This document shows positions 23,588-32,468 of a DNA stretch of 64,000 nt, piece by piece. Position 1 is the stretch's first letter; every line of letters starts with the position of its first letter. The notes under the pieces are model-generated. The model was not told the DNA's origin. It searched no databases and saw only the letters and a program-made list of their open reading frames with translations. The position numbers and the translations under genes are program-made. The DNA is from Burkholderiales bacterium (lineage in GTDB: Bacteria > Pseudomonadota > Gammaproteobacteria > Burkholderiales > Burkholderiaceae_C), in contig JACRAY010000014.1 of NCBI GenBank assembly GCA_016213325.1, positions 124,001 through 188,000 on the forward strand, written 5' to 3'.

Positions 23588-24202
23588 CTAGAGGGCGTAC
23601 GAACTGTCGCTCGGCGCGGTCTGCTTCATGCTGGCGCGTTCCGCAAACGGGTCGTACCAGGCCGCAAGCCCGGGGTGGCCGTCGCGCCAGCGCATTTCGG
23701 GATGGCGGAAGTCCAGGTAGCCCAGGGCCGCGGCAAAGGCGATATGGCCCAGGTTCAGGATGCCCGACAGGTCAGGCAGCTGCGCTTCCATCATGTCCAC
23801 GGCGCCCGTGATCTGGCCGCGCCAGCGCTCCTGTGCGGCCGGTGCCTGCTCGGCCACCGGGCGCCGCAGCTCCATCGTCAGCGCCACGGCCAGGTCCATC
23901 ACCCCGTCGGCCACTGCCTGCGCCCGCAGCACGCGCCAGCGGTCGCCCCCGGGCAGCGGGATGAGCCTCGGCGACTCGTTGCGGCTGTCGAGGTACTCGC
24001 AGATCACGGGGCTGTCGTACAGCACCAGGTCGCCGTGCACGAACGTGGGCACCTTGCACAACTTGTTGTGCTGCAGCAGCTCGGTGGGGTTGGAAAACGG
24101 GTTGCAGTCGATCTCGCTCAGCCCACCGGCCAGCCCTTTTTCGCGCGCGACGATGCGAACCTTTCTCGCAAACGGCGACGACGCGGAAATGAAGAGCTTC
24201 AT
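23588..24202 (-). CDS. Glutathione S-transferase family protein
   Basis: A 204-residue GST. It starts MKLFISASSPFARKVRIVARE, with the class-typical SSPFARK active-site segment, then KVPTFV (cis-Pro) and YDSPVICEYLDS for glutathione contact. The C-terminal helical domain includes DLSGILNLGHIAFAAALGYLDFRHPEMRW. This resembles the small YibF/GstB-like group. The substrate is unknown. The ATG at 24202 removes an unlikely N-terminal stretch present in the longer frame. Confidence 0.85.
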   Translation of the reverse strand: MKLFISASSPFARKVRIVAREKGLAGGLSEIDCNPFSNPTELLQHNKLCKVPTFVHGDLVLYDSPVICEYLDSRNESPRLIPLPGGDRWRVLRAQAVADGVMDLAVALTMELRRPVAEQAPAAQERWRGQITGAVDMMEAQLPDLSGILNLGHIAFAAALGYLDFRHPEMRWRDGHPGLAAWYDPFAERASMKQTAPSDSSYAL

Positions 24203-24265
24203 GCCGTGTTTGTACACGGAAATGGCCGTCGCCTGCACATGCACATGGCATGTGCGTGGGTAGTG

Positions 24266-26188
24266 TTACTTGCCGAGATGCGTGGCCAGGAACTTTTCCA
24301 CGCGCTCCCAATAGTCAAACCTGTGCTTGGGTTGGGTCAGCCCGTGCCCCTCTTCCGGATATTCCACCCACTCGACATCCTTGTTGACCTTGCTCACGGC
24401 ATCGCGCAGGCGCACACCATGAATGGTCGGAACGCGGGTGTCATTGCGGCCGTAGGCCAGCAACAGCGGCTTGCGGATCCTGTCAGCCATGGCCAACGGT
24501 GTGCGTGACCTCAGTGCCTCGTCCTTGTCAGGCTCTCCCAGCAGCACCGGCATGCTTTCGGCCTTGTAGCTCGCGGAGTACGAGCTCCACCCCGGCTCGA
24601 ACAGCAGGGACAAGTCCGTCACGGCCGCGTAAGAGAACGCGCAGCGAAACAAGTCGCCGTCTTTCGCCAGTGCCATCAGGGCGGCATACCCGCCATAGCC
24701 GGCGCCGGCCACGCAAATGCGGCCGGGGTCCGCAATGCCTTGCTGCACGGCCCAGCGCACGCCATCGGCCAGGTCGTCTTGCATGGCCAGGCCCCATTGG
24801 CGGAAACCCTTGCGGTAGTGTTCGAATCCGTAGCCTTCGCTGCCGCGGAACTCAGGCTCCAGGACCGCGTATCCGCGGGAAGCGAGGAACTGGGCCGCCG
24901 AATCCCAGTGCCAGCTGCCACCCCTCTTCCATGGCCCGCCGTGCGCCAACACAACCAAGGGAAGCTTCTTGCCCTTCCCTGCCTTCGGCAAGGTCAGCCA
25001 CGCCGGTATCTCCAGCCCATCCCTGGCCTTGTAGCGGACGAGGTCCAGCTGCCCCATGAGCTTGGGGTCTATGTCCTTGCGCGCTTGTCCCAGCAACGTG
25101 AGCTTGCCGGTGGCACGGTTGAACAACAGGAAGCGGCCGGGATCGGTGTCGGAATACGACCGGACGAGCGCCACAGGCGAGCCGTCGCGCATGGGGATGC
25201 TGAGCAGGTTCACCATCCCCGGCAACATGCCGTCGATGCGCTTCTGCAGGTCCTTCAAATCGGCATCGAGCCAGACGGTGCTGTCCGCATCGCTCGTGTA
25301 CCGGATCCCTACGACACGCCCGCCCCGGACGATCGGGCCGCCGTTGAAGTCGAACCCGTTCACCGCGACGACCGGTTCGGGCTCAAGCGCCCGCTTCTCC
25401 AGGTCGTAGATGTGCAGCGCCAGCGTGTCCTTGCCGTTGCGGGCCGTGACAAAGAGCTGTTTGTCACCGACCAGGCGCAGCGGATAAATGACATCGCGCT
25501 CGTAGGGATTGAACGCCTCCAGCTTTTCCCATTGGTCCGTCTTGGGGTTCTTGAGGTGGAGGGCCGCCTCCGTGTGGGTGTCGAGCGTCAGGGCAACGCG
25601 CGCTTCGTCCTTCTCGTCGATCACCCACACGAGGGTCTTGCCGGGGGGAAAGATCGTGCCCGAGTCCCTGCCCGTTCGTGTGTCGATACGTCGCAGCCTG
25701 GTGCCCGACCAGTCGCCCAGGTTCCATTCATTGCGGGTCGTGAAGAAGTAGTCGGCACGACGGTCGTGCGACCCCACGTTGAATACCCCGCCAACCGGAC
25801 GGTAGTTCGAGCCATCCTTGTCGACTGCAAGCACGCCGGAGTACCTCGGCCGCCCGCCGGGTGCCACGGTTTCGTTGAAGATCGAGAAGGCCAGGCGCTC
25901 GTCATTCACCCAGTCCACCCTGCCGACGTCGCCGTCGGTGAAGCTTGCGATGACCTTGGCGGCCATCGACTCCGTATCCATCACGGCCAGCTGGATGCGG
26001 CCGGTGGCCGCAGACCGCACGCCCAGCGCCACGAACCGCCCGTTCGGTGACAGCGATGGCCGCGCGATGTCCGGATTCTTGAAAAAAGATTCGACCGGAA
26101 TCCGGGCCGCCTCGGCGGACTGGGCCGCAGCCTGCAGCCCGGCAAGAGCCATGCATGCCGCAACGGCGGCCTTCCATTTCGACATCAT
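24266..26188 (-). CDS. S9 prolyl-oligopeptidase family protein with Ser-to-Gly at the nucleophile
   Basis: A 640-residue exported protein with a signal peptide (MALAGLQAAAQSAEA), a beta-propeller region (about 35-370) and a C-terminal alpha/beta hydrolase domain. The nucleophile elbow reads CVAGAGYGGYA, with Gly497 (codon GGC) where active relatives have Ser in GxSxGGxA. The acid Asp583 (GRNDTRVP) and His615 (EEGHGLTQ) are kept with family spacing. The intact tandem paralogue is the next gene upstream, 22 bases away, where the codon is AGC. This copy is predicted to be catalytically dead, or active in an unconventional way; a one-base sequencing error is the alternative. Confidence 0.88.
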   Translation of the reverse strand: MMSKWKAAVAACMALAGLQAAAQSAEAARIPVESFFKNPDIARPSLSPNGRFVALGVRSAATGRIQLAVMDTESMAAKVIASFTDGDVGRVDWVNDERLAFSIFNETVAPGGRPRYSGVLAVDKDGSNYRPVGGVFNVGSHDRRADYFFTTRNEWNLGDWSGTRLRRIDTRTGRDSGTIFPPGKTLVWVIDEKDEARVALTLDTHTEAALHLKNPKTDQWEKLEAFNPYERDVIYPLRLVGDKQLFVTARNGKDTLALHIYDLEKRALEPEPVVAVNGFDFNGGPIVRGGRVVGIRYTSDADSTVWLDADLKDLQKRIDGMLPGMVNLLSIPMRDGSPVALVRSYSDTDPGRFLLFNRATGKLTLLGQARKDIDPKLMGQLDLVRYKARDGLEIPAWLTLPKAGKGKKLPLVVLAHGGPWKRGGSWHWDSAAQFLASRGYAVLEPEFRGSEGYGFEHYRKGFRQWGLAMQDDLADGVRWAVQQGIADPGRICVAGAGYGGYAALMALAKDGDLFRCAFSYAAVTDLSLLFEPGWSSYSASYKAESMPVLLGEPDKDEALRSRTPLAMADRIRKPLLLAYGRNDTRVPTIHGVRLRDAVSKVNKDVEWVEYPEEGHGLTQPKHRFDYWERVEKFLATHLGK

Positions 26189-26210
26189 TCACTCCCCCCC
26201 AATGGCCCGC

Positions 26211-28205
26211 TTAACGGCCGATGTTCTTTTCCAGGAACTTTTCCACCCGGCTCCAGAAGTCCACCCGGTTCTTCACCAGGTACCAGCCGTGGCCTTCTTC
26301 CGTGTACTCGATCCACTCCACGTTGGCGTTGCTCTTGGTCACGGCGTCACGAAACCGCGTTCCGTGCTCGATCGGCACGCGGCGGTCTGCGCCTCCATAC
26401 GCCAGCATCAGCGGCTGCTTGATGCGCGCGGCTTGCTGGATCGGGGACGTCGCCTTCAGCTGCGCAGCATCGGCTTCACGGTCCCCCACCAGCCGCGGCA
26501 TGCCGTACTGCTTGTACACCCAGGAGAAGTCGCTCCAGGTCGCCGTGTACAGCAGCTCGATGTCGGTCACGCCGACCCATGCCATGCCGCAGCGGAACAG
26601 CTCGGGATCGTTCACCAGCCCCATCAGCGTGGCGTAACCTCCATAGCTCGCGCCTGCAATGCAGATGCGGTTCGTGTCGGCAATGCCCTGCTGCACGGCC
26701 CACTTCGCTCCGTCGGCCACGTCGTTCTGCATCGCCAGGCCCCACTGCTTGAAGCTGCTGCGGAAGTGGCGGTGGCCATAGCCCAGGCTGCCGCGGAACT
26801 CGGGCTCGAGGACAGCGTAGCCGCGCGAAGCCAGGAACTGGCTGTCGGCTTCCCACTTCCACTCGCCACCACGCACCCACGGGCCGCCGTGGACCAGCAC
26901 CACCAGCGGGTGCTTCTTGCCCTTGCCGCCCTTGGGCAGCGTGAGCCAGGCCGGGATCTCCAGCCCGTCGCGCGCCTTGTAGCGCACCAGGTCCCGTTGC
27001 GCCATGTGGCGCGGCTCGATGTCGCGCATCGCCGTCCCGATGACCGTCAGCTTGCCGGTCTCGGTGTGGTACAGCAGGTAGGTGCCGGGATTGGTGTCCG
27101 AGAACGATTTCACCAGCGCCACGGGCACTTGCGCGTTGTACGGCAGGTCGATTTCGTTCGCCGTGCCCGGGAGCAGCTTGTCGACCTTCTGCTGCAGCTC
27201 GTTGGCCTTGGGGTCGAACCATGCCGTGCTCCTCGCATCGGAGACATACCGCACGCCGCGCAGGCTGCCCTTGCCGAAGATCAGCATGCCGTCGAAGTCG
27301 GGTTCGTGCGCGTAGAGGTCGTTGTCGAAGTCGAAGTCGCGCATGGACAGCAGGGGCTCCGCATCGAGCGCGTTCCTGGCCAGGTCGTAGCGGTACAGCG
27401 CGCGCTTGTCCTTGCCGTTGCGCGCAGCCACATACAGCGCGTTGTCGGGGCCGAAGCCTATCGGCGTGATGCCGCCTTCGACGAAGCGGTCGAACTCCGA
27501 AAGCACGCGCCAGGCTCCATCCTTCGGGTCGCGGTACCTCAATGCGCTGCGCGACTTTTCATGGGTGACCGCTATCCGCGGCTCATCGCTCGCGTCCACC
27601 AGCCAGTTGGACGTATCGCCCGGGCGCAGCACCGGCGTGCTGCGCCCCGTGCGCGTGTTCAGGCGGTGCAGGACGTTCGTTTGCCAGTGGTTGTCGACCC
27701 CGAACTCGGTACTCACGACGAAGATGTCGTCCGAGTCGCGGTTGCGCGTGGTGGAATGGAACCGGGTGGTGAAGTCCATCAGGCGCGGCCCGGTCGAGCG
27801 CTCGCGCACCCAGGGTTGCATGCGATCGGCCAGCTGCCGGTACTCGCTGCCGTCGCGCTGCACGGCGTACAGGCCCGGGCTCTGCCGCATGTCGGCCTGG
27901 GCCAGGTCGGTGGTGCGGACGTTGAAGACGATCCGGTCGTCGTTGACCCAGTCGAAGCGAAGGACATCGACGTCCTTGGGCGCCACGGCCACGGTCGCCT
28001 TCATCGTTGCGGTGTCCAGCACCACCAGTTGTGTGCGGCCGCCCTTGGGCGTGATCCCCATCGCAACATGCCTGCCGCTAGGCGATATCCGCGCGGCGGT
28101 GAAGGCGAGATCTTCGAAGAAGGCCTGGACGGGCGGCGGGGCGGTTTGCGCTGAAACCACGAACGAGAACAGGCTGGCAACGGCCAGCAGCGCGGCACGG
28201 ATCAT
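26211..28205 (-). CDS. S9 family prolyl oligopeptidase (alpha/beta hydrolase), intact triad
   Basis: A 664-residue exported peptidase. Signal peptide residues 1-20 (ALLAVASLFSFVVSA) are followed by a beta-propeller that gates a C-terminal catalytic domain. The triad is Ser520 in CIAGASYGGYA, Asp607 in YGGADRRVP and His639 in TEEGHGWYL. It should cleave short peptides in the periplasm. It forms a tandem duplicate with the Ser-less copy downstream and lies 80 bases after the gamma-glutamyltransferase gene, so peptide salvage is a reasonable shared theme. Confidence 0.88.
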   Translation of the reverse strand: MIRAALLAVASLFSFVVSAQTAPPPVQAFFEDLAFTAARISPSGRHVAMGITPKGGRTQLVVLDTATMKATVAVAPKDVDVLRFDWVNDDRIVFNVRTTDLAQADMRQSPGLYAVQRDGSEYRQLADRMQPWVRERSTGPRLMDFTTRFHSTTRNRDSDDIFVVSTEFGVDNHWQTNVLHRLNTRTGRSTPVLRPGDTSNWLVDASDEPRIAVTHEKSRSALRYRDPKDGAWRVLSEFDRFVEGGITPIGFGPDNALYVAARNGKDKRALYRYDLARNALDAEPLLSMRDFDFDNDLYAHEPDFDGMLIFGKGSLRGVRYVSDARSTAWFDPKANELQQKVDKLLPGTANEIDLPYNAQVPVALVKSFSDTNPGTYLLYHTETGKLTVIGTAMRDIEPRHMAQRDLVRYKARDGLEIPAWLTLPKGGKGKKHPLVVLVHGGPWVRGGEWKWEADSQFLASRGYAVLEPEFRGSLGYGHRHFRSSFKQWGLAMQNDVADGAKWAVQQGIADTNRICIAGASYGGYATLMGLVNDPELFRCGMAWVGVTDIELLYTATWSDFSWVYKQYGMPRLVGDREADAAQLKATSPIQQAARIKQPLMLAYGGADRRVPIEHGTRFRDAVTKSNANVEWIEYTEEGHGWYLVKNRVDFWSRVEKFLEKNIGR

Positions 28206-28285
28206 TTGGTCTTCCCTCCGGGCGTCTTTTTATCAGAAGCACGAAGGGAGACTCTCCCCAAAGGGAGGGGTCCGGTCAAACTTCC

Positions 28286-29902
28286 TCAAAAACCCGCCGC
28301 CAACCCATCCCGCCGCGAATCCGAAGCAGCCACATACCCCTCCACCTTCGGATCCCCCATCCGCCAGATGAACTGCCCCGCGCCGAAGTCCTGGTAGTTG
28401 TCGTTGATCACGTCGATGTTGTGCCCGCGCGCGATCAGCGCCTCGATGGTCGCCGAGGGCATCTGCGCCTCGACATTGATCGACAGCCCCTCGTTGAAGC
28501 GCCAGCGCGGCGCATCGCACGCGGCCTGCGGGTTCTGCTGATAGTCGATCATGCGCACCAGCGTCTGCATGTGGCCCTGCGGCTGCATGTTGCCGCCCAT
28601 CACGCCGAACGACATCACGGGCTCGCCGTTGCCGCGCGTGAGGAAGCCGGGGATGATGGTGTGGAATGGCCGCTTGCCCGGCGCCACCTGGTTGGGGCCC
28701 GGCTCCAGGCTGAAGCCGTGGCCGCGGTTCTGCAGGCTGATGCCGAAATTGGGCTCCACGCAACCCGAGCCGAAGCCCATGAAGTTGCTCTGGATGAAGC
28801 TCACCATCATGCCGTCCTCGTCGGCCGCGGTCAGGTAGATGGTGCCGCCCTTCACCGGGTTGCCGCACTGGAAGTCCTGCGCGCGCTTCATGTCGATGAG
28901 CTTCGCGCGGCTGGCAAGGTAGGCGTCATCCAGCATCTGCGCAGGCGTCACCTCCATCGCGGAAGGTTCGGCCACGTAGCGGTAGACGTCGGCAAAGGCG
29001 AGCTTCATGGCCTCGACCTGCAGGTGCTGCGAGTCGGGGCCGTCCACCGGCAGGCCGGCCACGTCGAACTGGTCCAGGATGCCCAGCGCAATCAACGCTG
29101 CGATGCCCTGCCCGTTGGGCGGTATCTCGTGCAGCGTGTAGCCGCGGTAATTCTGGGCAATCGGCTTCACCCATTCGGGCTGGAAGGCCGCGAGGTCCCG
29201 CGCGGTCAGCACTCCGCCCTGTTCGCGTGAGAAGCGCTCCAGCGCCTGCGCGATCTCCCCGCGGTAGAACGCATCGCCCTTCGTCTCGGCGATGCTGCGC
29301 AGAGCACGCGCCGCCGCGCGAAACTGGAACAGCTCACCTACCTGCGGCGCGCGACCCCACGGCAGCAGGGACTGCGCGAAACCGGGCAGGCCTTTCAGTT
29401 CGTCGGTGGCAGCGGCCCACTTCTGCTGCACCACGATGGGCAGCAGGTAGCCGCACTCCGCGATCTCGATGGCCGGCTGCATCAGGTCGGCAAACGGCAG
29501 CTTGCCGAAGCGGTCCGACAGCGCGCGCCAGCTGGCCACCGCGCCCGGCACCGTGACCGAGTCGATGCCGCGCTTGGGCGGCTTCTTCTCGAGCGCGCCG
29601 TACTTGGCGTGGAAGTAGCCTGGGTTCCACCCGGCCGGCGCGGGCCCGGATGAATTGAGGCCGTGCAGTTCACTGCCGTCCCACACGATGGCAAATGCGT
29701 CGCTGCCCAGCCCGTTACTGACGGGCTCGCAGATGGTCATGGCGGCCGCCGCGGCCACGGCCGCATCGACCGCGTTGCCGCCCTTCCACAGCATCCTCAG
29801 GCCCGCCTGCGCGGCCAGCGGATGCGACGTGGAGCAGACGTTACGGGCGAGGACGGGGATGCGGGTGGTGGGGTAGGGATTGTGGAAATTGAACTTCATC
29901 AT
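28286..29902 (-). CDS. Gamma-glutamyltransferase family protein
   Basis: A 538-residue Ntn hydrolase-type enzyme. The autocleavage/nucleophile region reads VKGGTIYLTAADEDGMMVSFIQSN, where the first threonine is the probable nucleophile. The upstream large-subunit motifs GGNAVDAAVAAAAAMTICEP and GSDAFAIVWDG are clear. Downstream, GFGSGCVEPNFGISLQNRG matches the substrate loop. No signal peptide is evident, so it may be cytoplasmic (an oxamate-amidohydrolase-like branch is possible). Two ATGs at 29902 and 29899 are both usable; a GAGG site lies upstream. It follows a TctC gene by seven bases, so the two are almost certainly co-transcribed. Confidence 0.85.
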   Translation of the reverse strand: MMKFNFHNPYPTTRIPVLARNVCSTSHPLAAQAGLRMLWKGGNAVDAAVAAAAAMTICEPVSNGLGSDAFAIVWDGSELHGLNSSGPAPAGWNPGYFHAKYGALEKKPPKRGIDSVTVPGAVASWRALSDRFGKLPFADLMQPAIEIAECGYLLPIVVQQKWAAATDELKGLPGFAQSLLPWGRAPQVGELFQFRAAARALRSIAETKGDAFYRGEIAQALERFSREQGGVLTARDLAAFQPEWVKPIAQNYRGYTLHEIPPNGQGIAALIALGILDQFDVAGLPVDGPDSQHLQVEAMKLAFADVYRYVAEPSAMEVTPAQMLDDAYLASRAKLIDMKRAQDFQCGNPVKGGTIYLTAADEDGMMVSFIQSNFMGFGSGCVEPNFGISLQNRGHGFSLEPGPNQVAPGKRPFHTIIPGFLTRGNGEPVMSFGVMGGNMQPQGHMQTLVRMIDYQQNPQAACDAPRWRFNEGLSINVEAQMPSATIEALIARGHNIDVINDNYQDFGAGQFIWRMGDPKVEGYVAASDSRRDGLAAGF

Positions 29903-29909
29903 GCCGGCC

Positions 29910-30869
29910 TCAATCCGCCACGATCTTGCGGTCGTCGATGATCTTCTTCCAGCGCGCGCGGTCGGTGTTGGTCATCGCCGTGAACTGCTGCGCCGTGCCG
30001 CCTGCGGGCTCTATGCCCAGCCGGGCCAGCCGCTCCTTGACGTCGGCGTCCTGCAGCGACTGGTTCACGGCCGCATTCAAGCGGTTCACGATGTCGGCCG
30101 GCACGCCCTTGGGGCCATACAGGCCGAACCAGGTGACCGACTCGTAGCCCGGGACGGTTTCAGCGATGGCCGGCAACTCCGGCAGCAGCGGCGAGCGCTT
30201 GGCGCTGGTGATGCCCAGCGCCCGCAAACGCCCTTCCTTCACGTGCGGCAGGCCGCTGGGCAGCGAGTCGAGCAGCAGGTCGAGCTTGCCGCTCACCAGG
30301 TCGGGGATGGCCAGCGCCGTGCCGCGATACGGGATGTGCACCAGGAACACACCGGACTGGGCCTTCAGGTACTCGGTGCTCAAGTGCACCACCGTGCCGT
30401 TGCCGCTGCTCGCGTAGTTGAGCTGCCCGGGGTTCTTGCGCGCGTAATCTATCCATTCCTTCACCGACTTCGCCGGCGAGGTATTGGGCACCAGCATGAT
30501 GCTGGGCGCGTTGCCCACGTGCGCGATGGGCGTGAAGTCGGCCACCGCGTCGTACGGCACCTTGCCGAAGCTGGGGCCTATGCTGTGCGTGCTGCTGGTG
30601 GCCAGCAACAGCGTGTAGCCGTCGGCGGGCGCTTTCGCCACCAGGTCCGAGCCTATGGTGCCGCCGGCGCCGGGCTTGTTGTCCACGACGATGCTGGTCG
30701 TGAGCCGCTCGCCCAGCTTCTGCGAGACGGCGCGTGCCAGGATATCGGTGGCGCCTCCCGCGGGGAACGGCACCACCAGCCGGATCGGCTTGGTTGGATA
30801 GCCCTGTGCATGCAGGGGCATGGCGGCCAGTGCGGCGACCGCAAGCAGCAACGACGAAACAATCTTCAT
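29910..30869 (-). CDS. Bug/TctC-family solute-binding protein (orphan receptor)
   Basis: A 319-residue periplasmic protein. Signal peptide MKIVSSLLLAVAALAAMPLHAQG is followed by YPTKPIRLVVPFPAGGATD, VVDNKPGAGGTIGSDLVAK, and LVHIPYRGTALAIPDLVSGK. No TctA/TctB genes are nearby; the next gene is gamma-glutamyltransferase, suggesting that the ligand is that enzyme's substrate or product. It is divergent from a LysR gene with operator-like repeats between them. Confidence 0.88.
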   Translation of the reverse strand: MKIVSSLLLAVAALAAMPLHAQGYPTKPIRLVVPFPAGGATDILARAVSQKLGERLTTSIVVDNKPGAGGTIGSDLVAKAPADGYTLLLATSSTHSIGPSFGKVPYDAVADFTPIAHVGNAPSIMLVPNTSPAKSVKEWIDYARKNPGQLNYASSGNGTVVHLSTEYLKAQSGVFLVHIPYRGTALAIPDLVSGKLDLLLDSLPSGLPHVKEGRLRALGITSAKRSPLLPELPAIAETVPGYESVTWFGLYGPKGVPADIVNRLNAAVNQSLQDADVKERLARLGIEPAGGTAQQFTAMTNTDRARWKKIIDDRKIVAD

Positions 30870-30915
30870 GCGCGACGATTATCCGGACCCGCACGCCCAA
30901 GCAAAAGCGAATAAT

Positions 30916-30944
30916 GCTTTAACGACCCTAAAGCCATGCTTTAG
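30916..30944. promoter_or_regulatory. LysR-type operator: three alternating GCTTTA half-sites
   Basis: GCTTTA at 30916-30921, seven bases, then TAAAGC at 30929-30934 form one inverted repeat. CTAAAGC-CAT-GCTTTAG at 30928-30944 forms a second that shares the middle half-site. The block lies in the 84-base gap between the divergent TctC and LysR genes, so it is a plausible binding and autoregulation site for the LysR protein. Confidence 0.6.
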
Positions 30945-30953
30945 CATGCAGGG

Positions 30954-31814
30954 ATGAGCAGCATTCGCCTGATGAAGACCTTCCTGGCCGTGGCCGCCGA
31001 AGGCTCGTTCGCCGCGGCGGCGCAGCGCGTGGCGCTGACGCAGGCCGCCGTGGGGCAGCAGATGCGCTCGTTCGAAGGCGAGCTGAAGCGGCCGCTGTTC
31101 GAGCGGCAGGGCAAGTCGGTGGTGCTCAGCGACGCGGGCCGGGCCGTGGTGCCGCAGGTGCGCAAGCTGGTCGCCGCCTACGAGCAGTTGCTGGCCGGCG
31201 CGCCTTCGGCCGAAACCATGGCCGGCACCGTGCACCTGGGCGCGGTGGTCTCGGCCGTGCGGCCCCTGCTGCGCGCCACGCTGGCACTGAAGCAGCGCCA
31301 CCCGCTGCTCGAACTGCACGTGTCGGCCGCCAAGTCCATGGACCTGATCGCGCGGGTACTGGCCGGCGAACTCGACGCCGCCATCGCCATCCGCGAGCCG
31401 GGCGCCGACCGGGCCGGGCTGGCCTGGACGCCGCTGTATGCCGAGCCCATGGTGCTGCTGGTGCCGCGCAAGACGCCCGATGCGCCGCTGCGCGCGCTGC
31501 TGCAGGCCCAGCCCTTCATACGGTTCGACCGCTCGCAACACACCGGCGAACTGGTCGAGCGGACCTTGCGCCGCCTGCGCGTGAAGCCGCAGGAGTTCCT
31601 GGAGCTGAACGCCATCGAAAGCATCGTCGACCTGGTGCGCTCGGGCCTGGGCATTTCGCTGCTGCCGCTGCTGCACGAGGCACGCTGGTCGGCCGACGCC
31701 AAGCTGCGGGTGGTGGACATCCCCAAGGCCGAAGAGCGCCGCGTGGCCATGGTGCAGCGCACCGACTCGCGCAGCGCAGCGGTGGTGGCCGCTGTCGTGC
31801 AGGAACTGGCATGA
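30954..31814 (+). CDS. LysR family transcriptional regulator
   Basis: A 286-residue regulator. Winged HTH at the N-terminus: MKTFLAVAAEGSFAAAAQRV, LTQAAVGQQMRSFEGELKRPLFER. The effector-binding domain spans about residues 90-286 (GELDAAIAIREPGADRAGL, SIVDLVRSGLGISLLPLL). It is divergent from the TctC/gamma-glutamyltransferase unit, which it probably controls in response to the transported compound. The stop codon overlaps the nth ATG (ATGA). Confidence 0.9.
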   Translation: MSSIRLMKTFLAVAAEGSFAAAAQRVALTQAAVGQQMRSFEGELKRPLFERQGKSVVLSDAGRAVVPQVRKLVAAYEQLLAGAPSAETMAGTVHLGAVVSAVRPLLRATLALKQRHPLLELHVSAAKSMDLIARVLAGELDAAIAIREPGADRAGLAWTPLYAEPMVLLVPRKTPDAPLRALLQAQPFIRFDRSQHTGELVERTLRRLRVKPQEFLELNAIESIVDLVRSGLGISLLPLLHEARWSADAKLRVVDIPKAEERRVAMVQRTDSRSAAVVAAVVQELA

Positions 31815-32452
31815 AGGACGCATCGGTCGCACCGTTTTTCGCGACGCTGTGCGCGGCCAACCCGCTGCCGGCCAGCGAGCTGGAATACACGACGGTGTTC
31901 GAGTTGCTGGTGGCCGTGCTGCTGTCCGCCCAGGCCACCGACGTGGGCGTGAACAAGGCCACGCGCCGACTGTTCCCGGTGGCCAATACGCCACAGGCCC
32001 TGCTGGACCTGGGCCGCGAGGGGGTGGAGGCGTACATCAGGACCATCGGCCTGTACCGCATGAAGGCCAGGCACCTGCTGGAAACCTGCCGCATCCTGGT
32101 GGAGCAGAATGGGGGCGAGGTGCCGCGCGACCGCGCAGCGCTCGAGTCGCTCCCCGGCGTGGGCCGCAAGACGGCCAACGTGGTCCTCAACGTCGCTTTC
32201 GGCGAAGAAACCATGGCCGTGGACACGCACATCTTCCGGGTGTCGAATAGGACCGGGCTGGCGCCCGGCCGCAACCCGCTGGAGGTGGAGCTGAAGTTGC
32301 TGCAGCGCGTACCGGCGGAGTTCCGCGAGGACGCTCACCACTGGCTCATCCTGCACGGCCGTTACGTTTGCGTGGCACGCACGCCCAAATGCTGGCAATG
32401 TGCCGTGATCCAATACTGCGACTACGAGCCCAAGACGCCGCCGCCGCGATGA
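31811..32452 (+). CDS. nth: Endonuclease III
   Basis: A 213-residue DNA glycosylase/AP-lyase that removes oxidised pyrimidines. The helix-hairpin-helix reads LESLPGVGRKTANVVLNVAFG with the catalytic lysine, followed by the aspartate in AVDTHIFRVSNR. The C-terminal CVARTPKCWQCAVIQYC holds the four cysteines of the 4Fe-4S cluster. Length is the normal one for the family. The ATG overlaps the LysR stop, giving coupled translation. Confidence 0.95.
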   Translation: MKDASVAPFFATLCAANPLPASELEYTTVFELLVAVLLSAQATDVGVNKATRRLFPVANTPQALLDLGREGVEAYIRTIGLYRMKARHLLETCRILVEQNGGEVPRDRAALESLPGVGRKTANVVLNVAFGEETMAVDTHIFRVSNRTGLAPGRNPLEVELKLLQRVPAEFREDAHHWLILHGRYVCVARTPKCWQCAVIQYCDYEPKTPPPR

Positions 32453-32468
32453 CGGGAGAGATGACACG

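Noticed and set aside
28246..28271. GGGAG/CTCCC-rich segment between gamma-glutamyltransferase and S9 genes as a terminator
   Set aside because: Several short competing pairings, no U-tract, and the genes are in the same direction; support is too weak to annotate.
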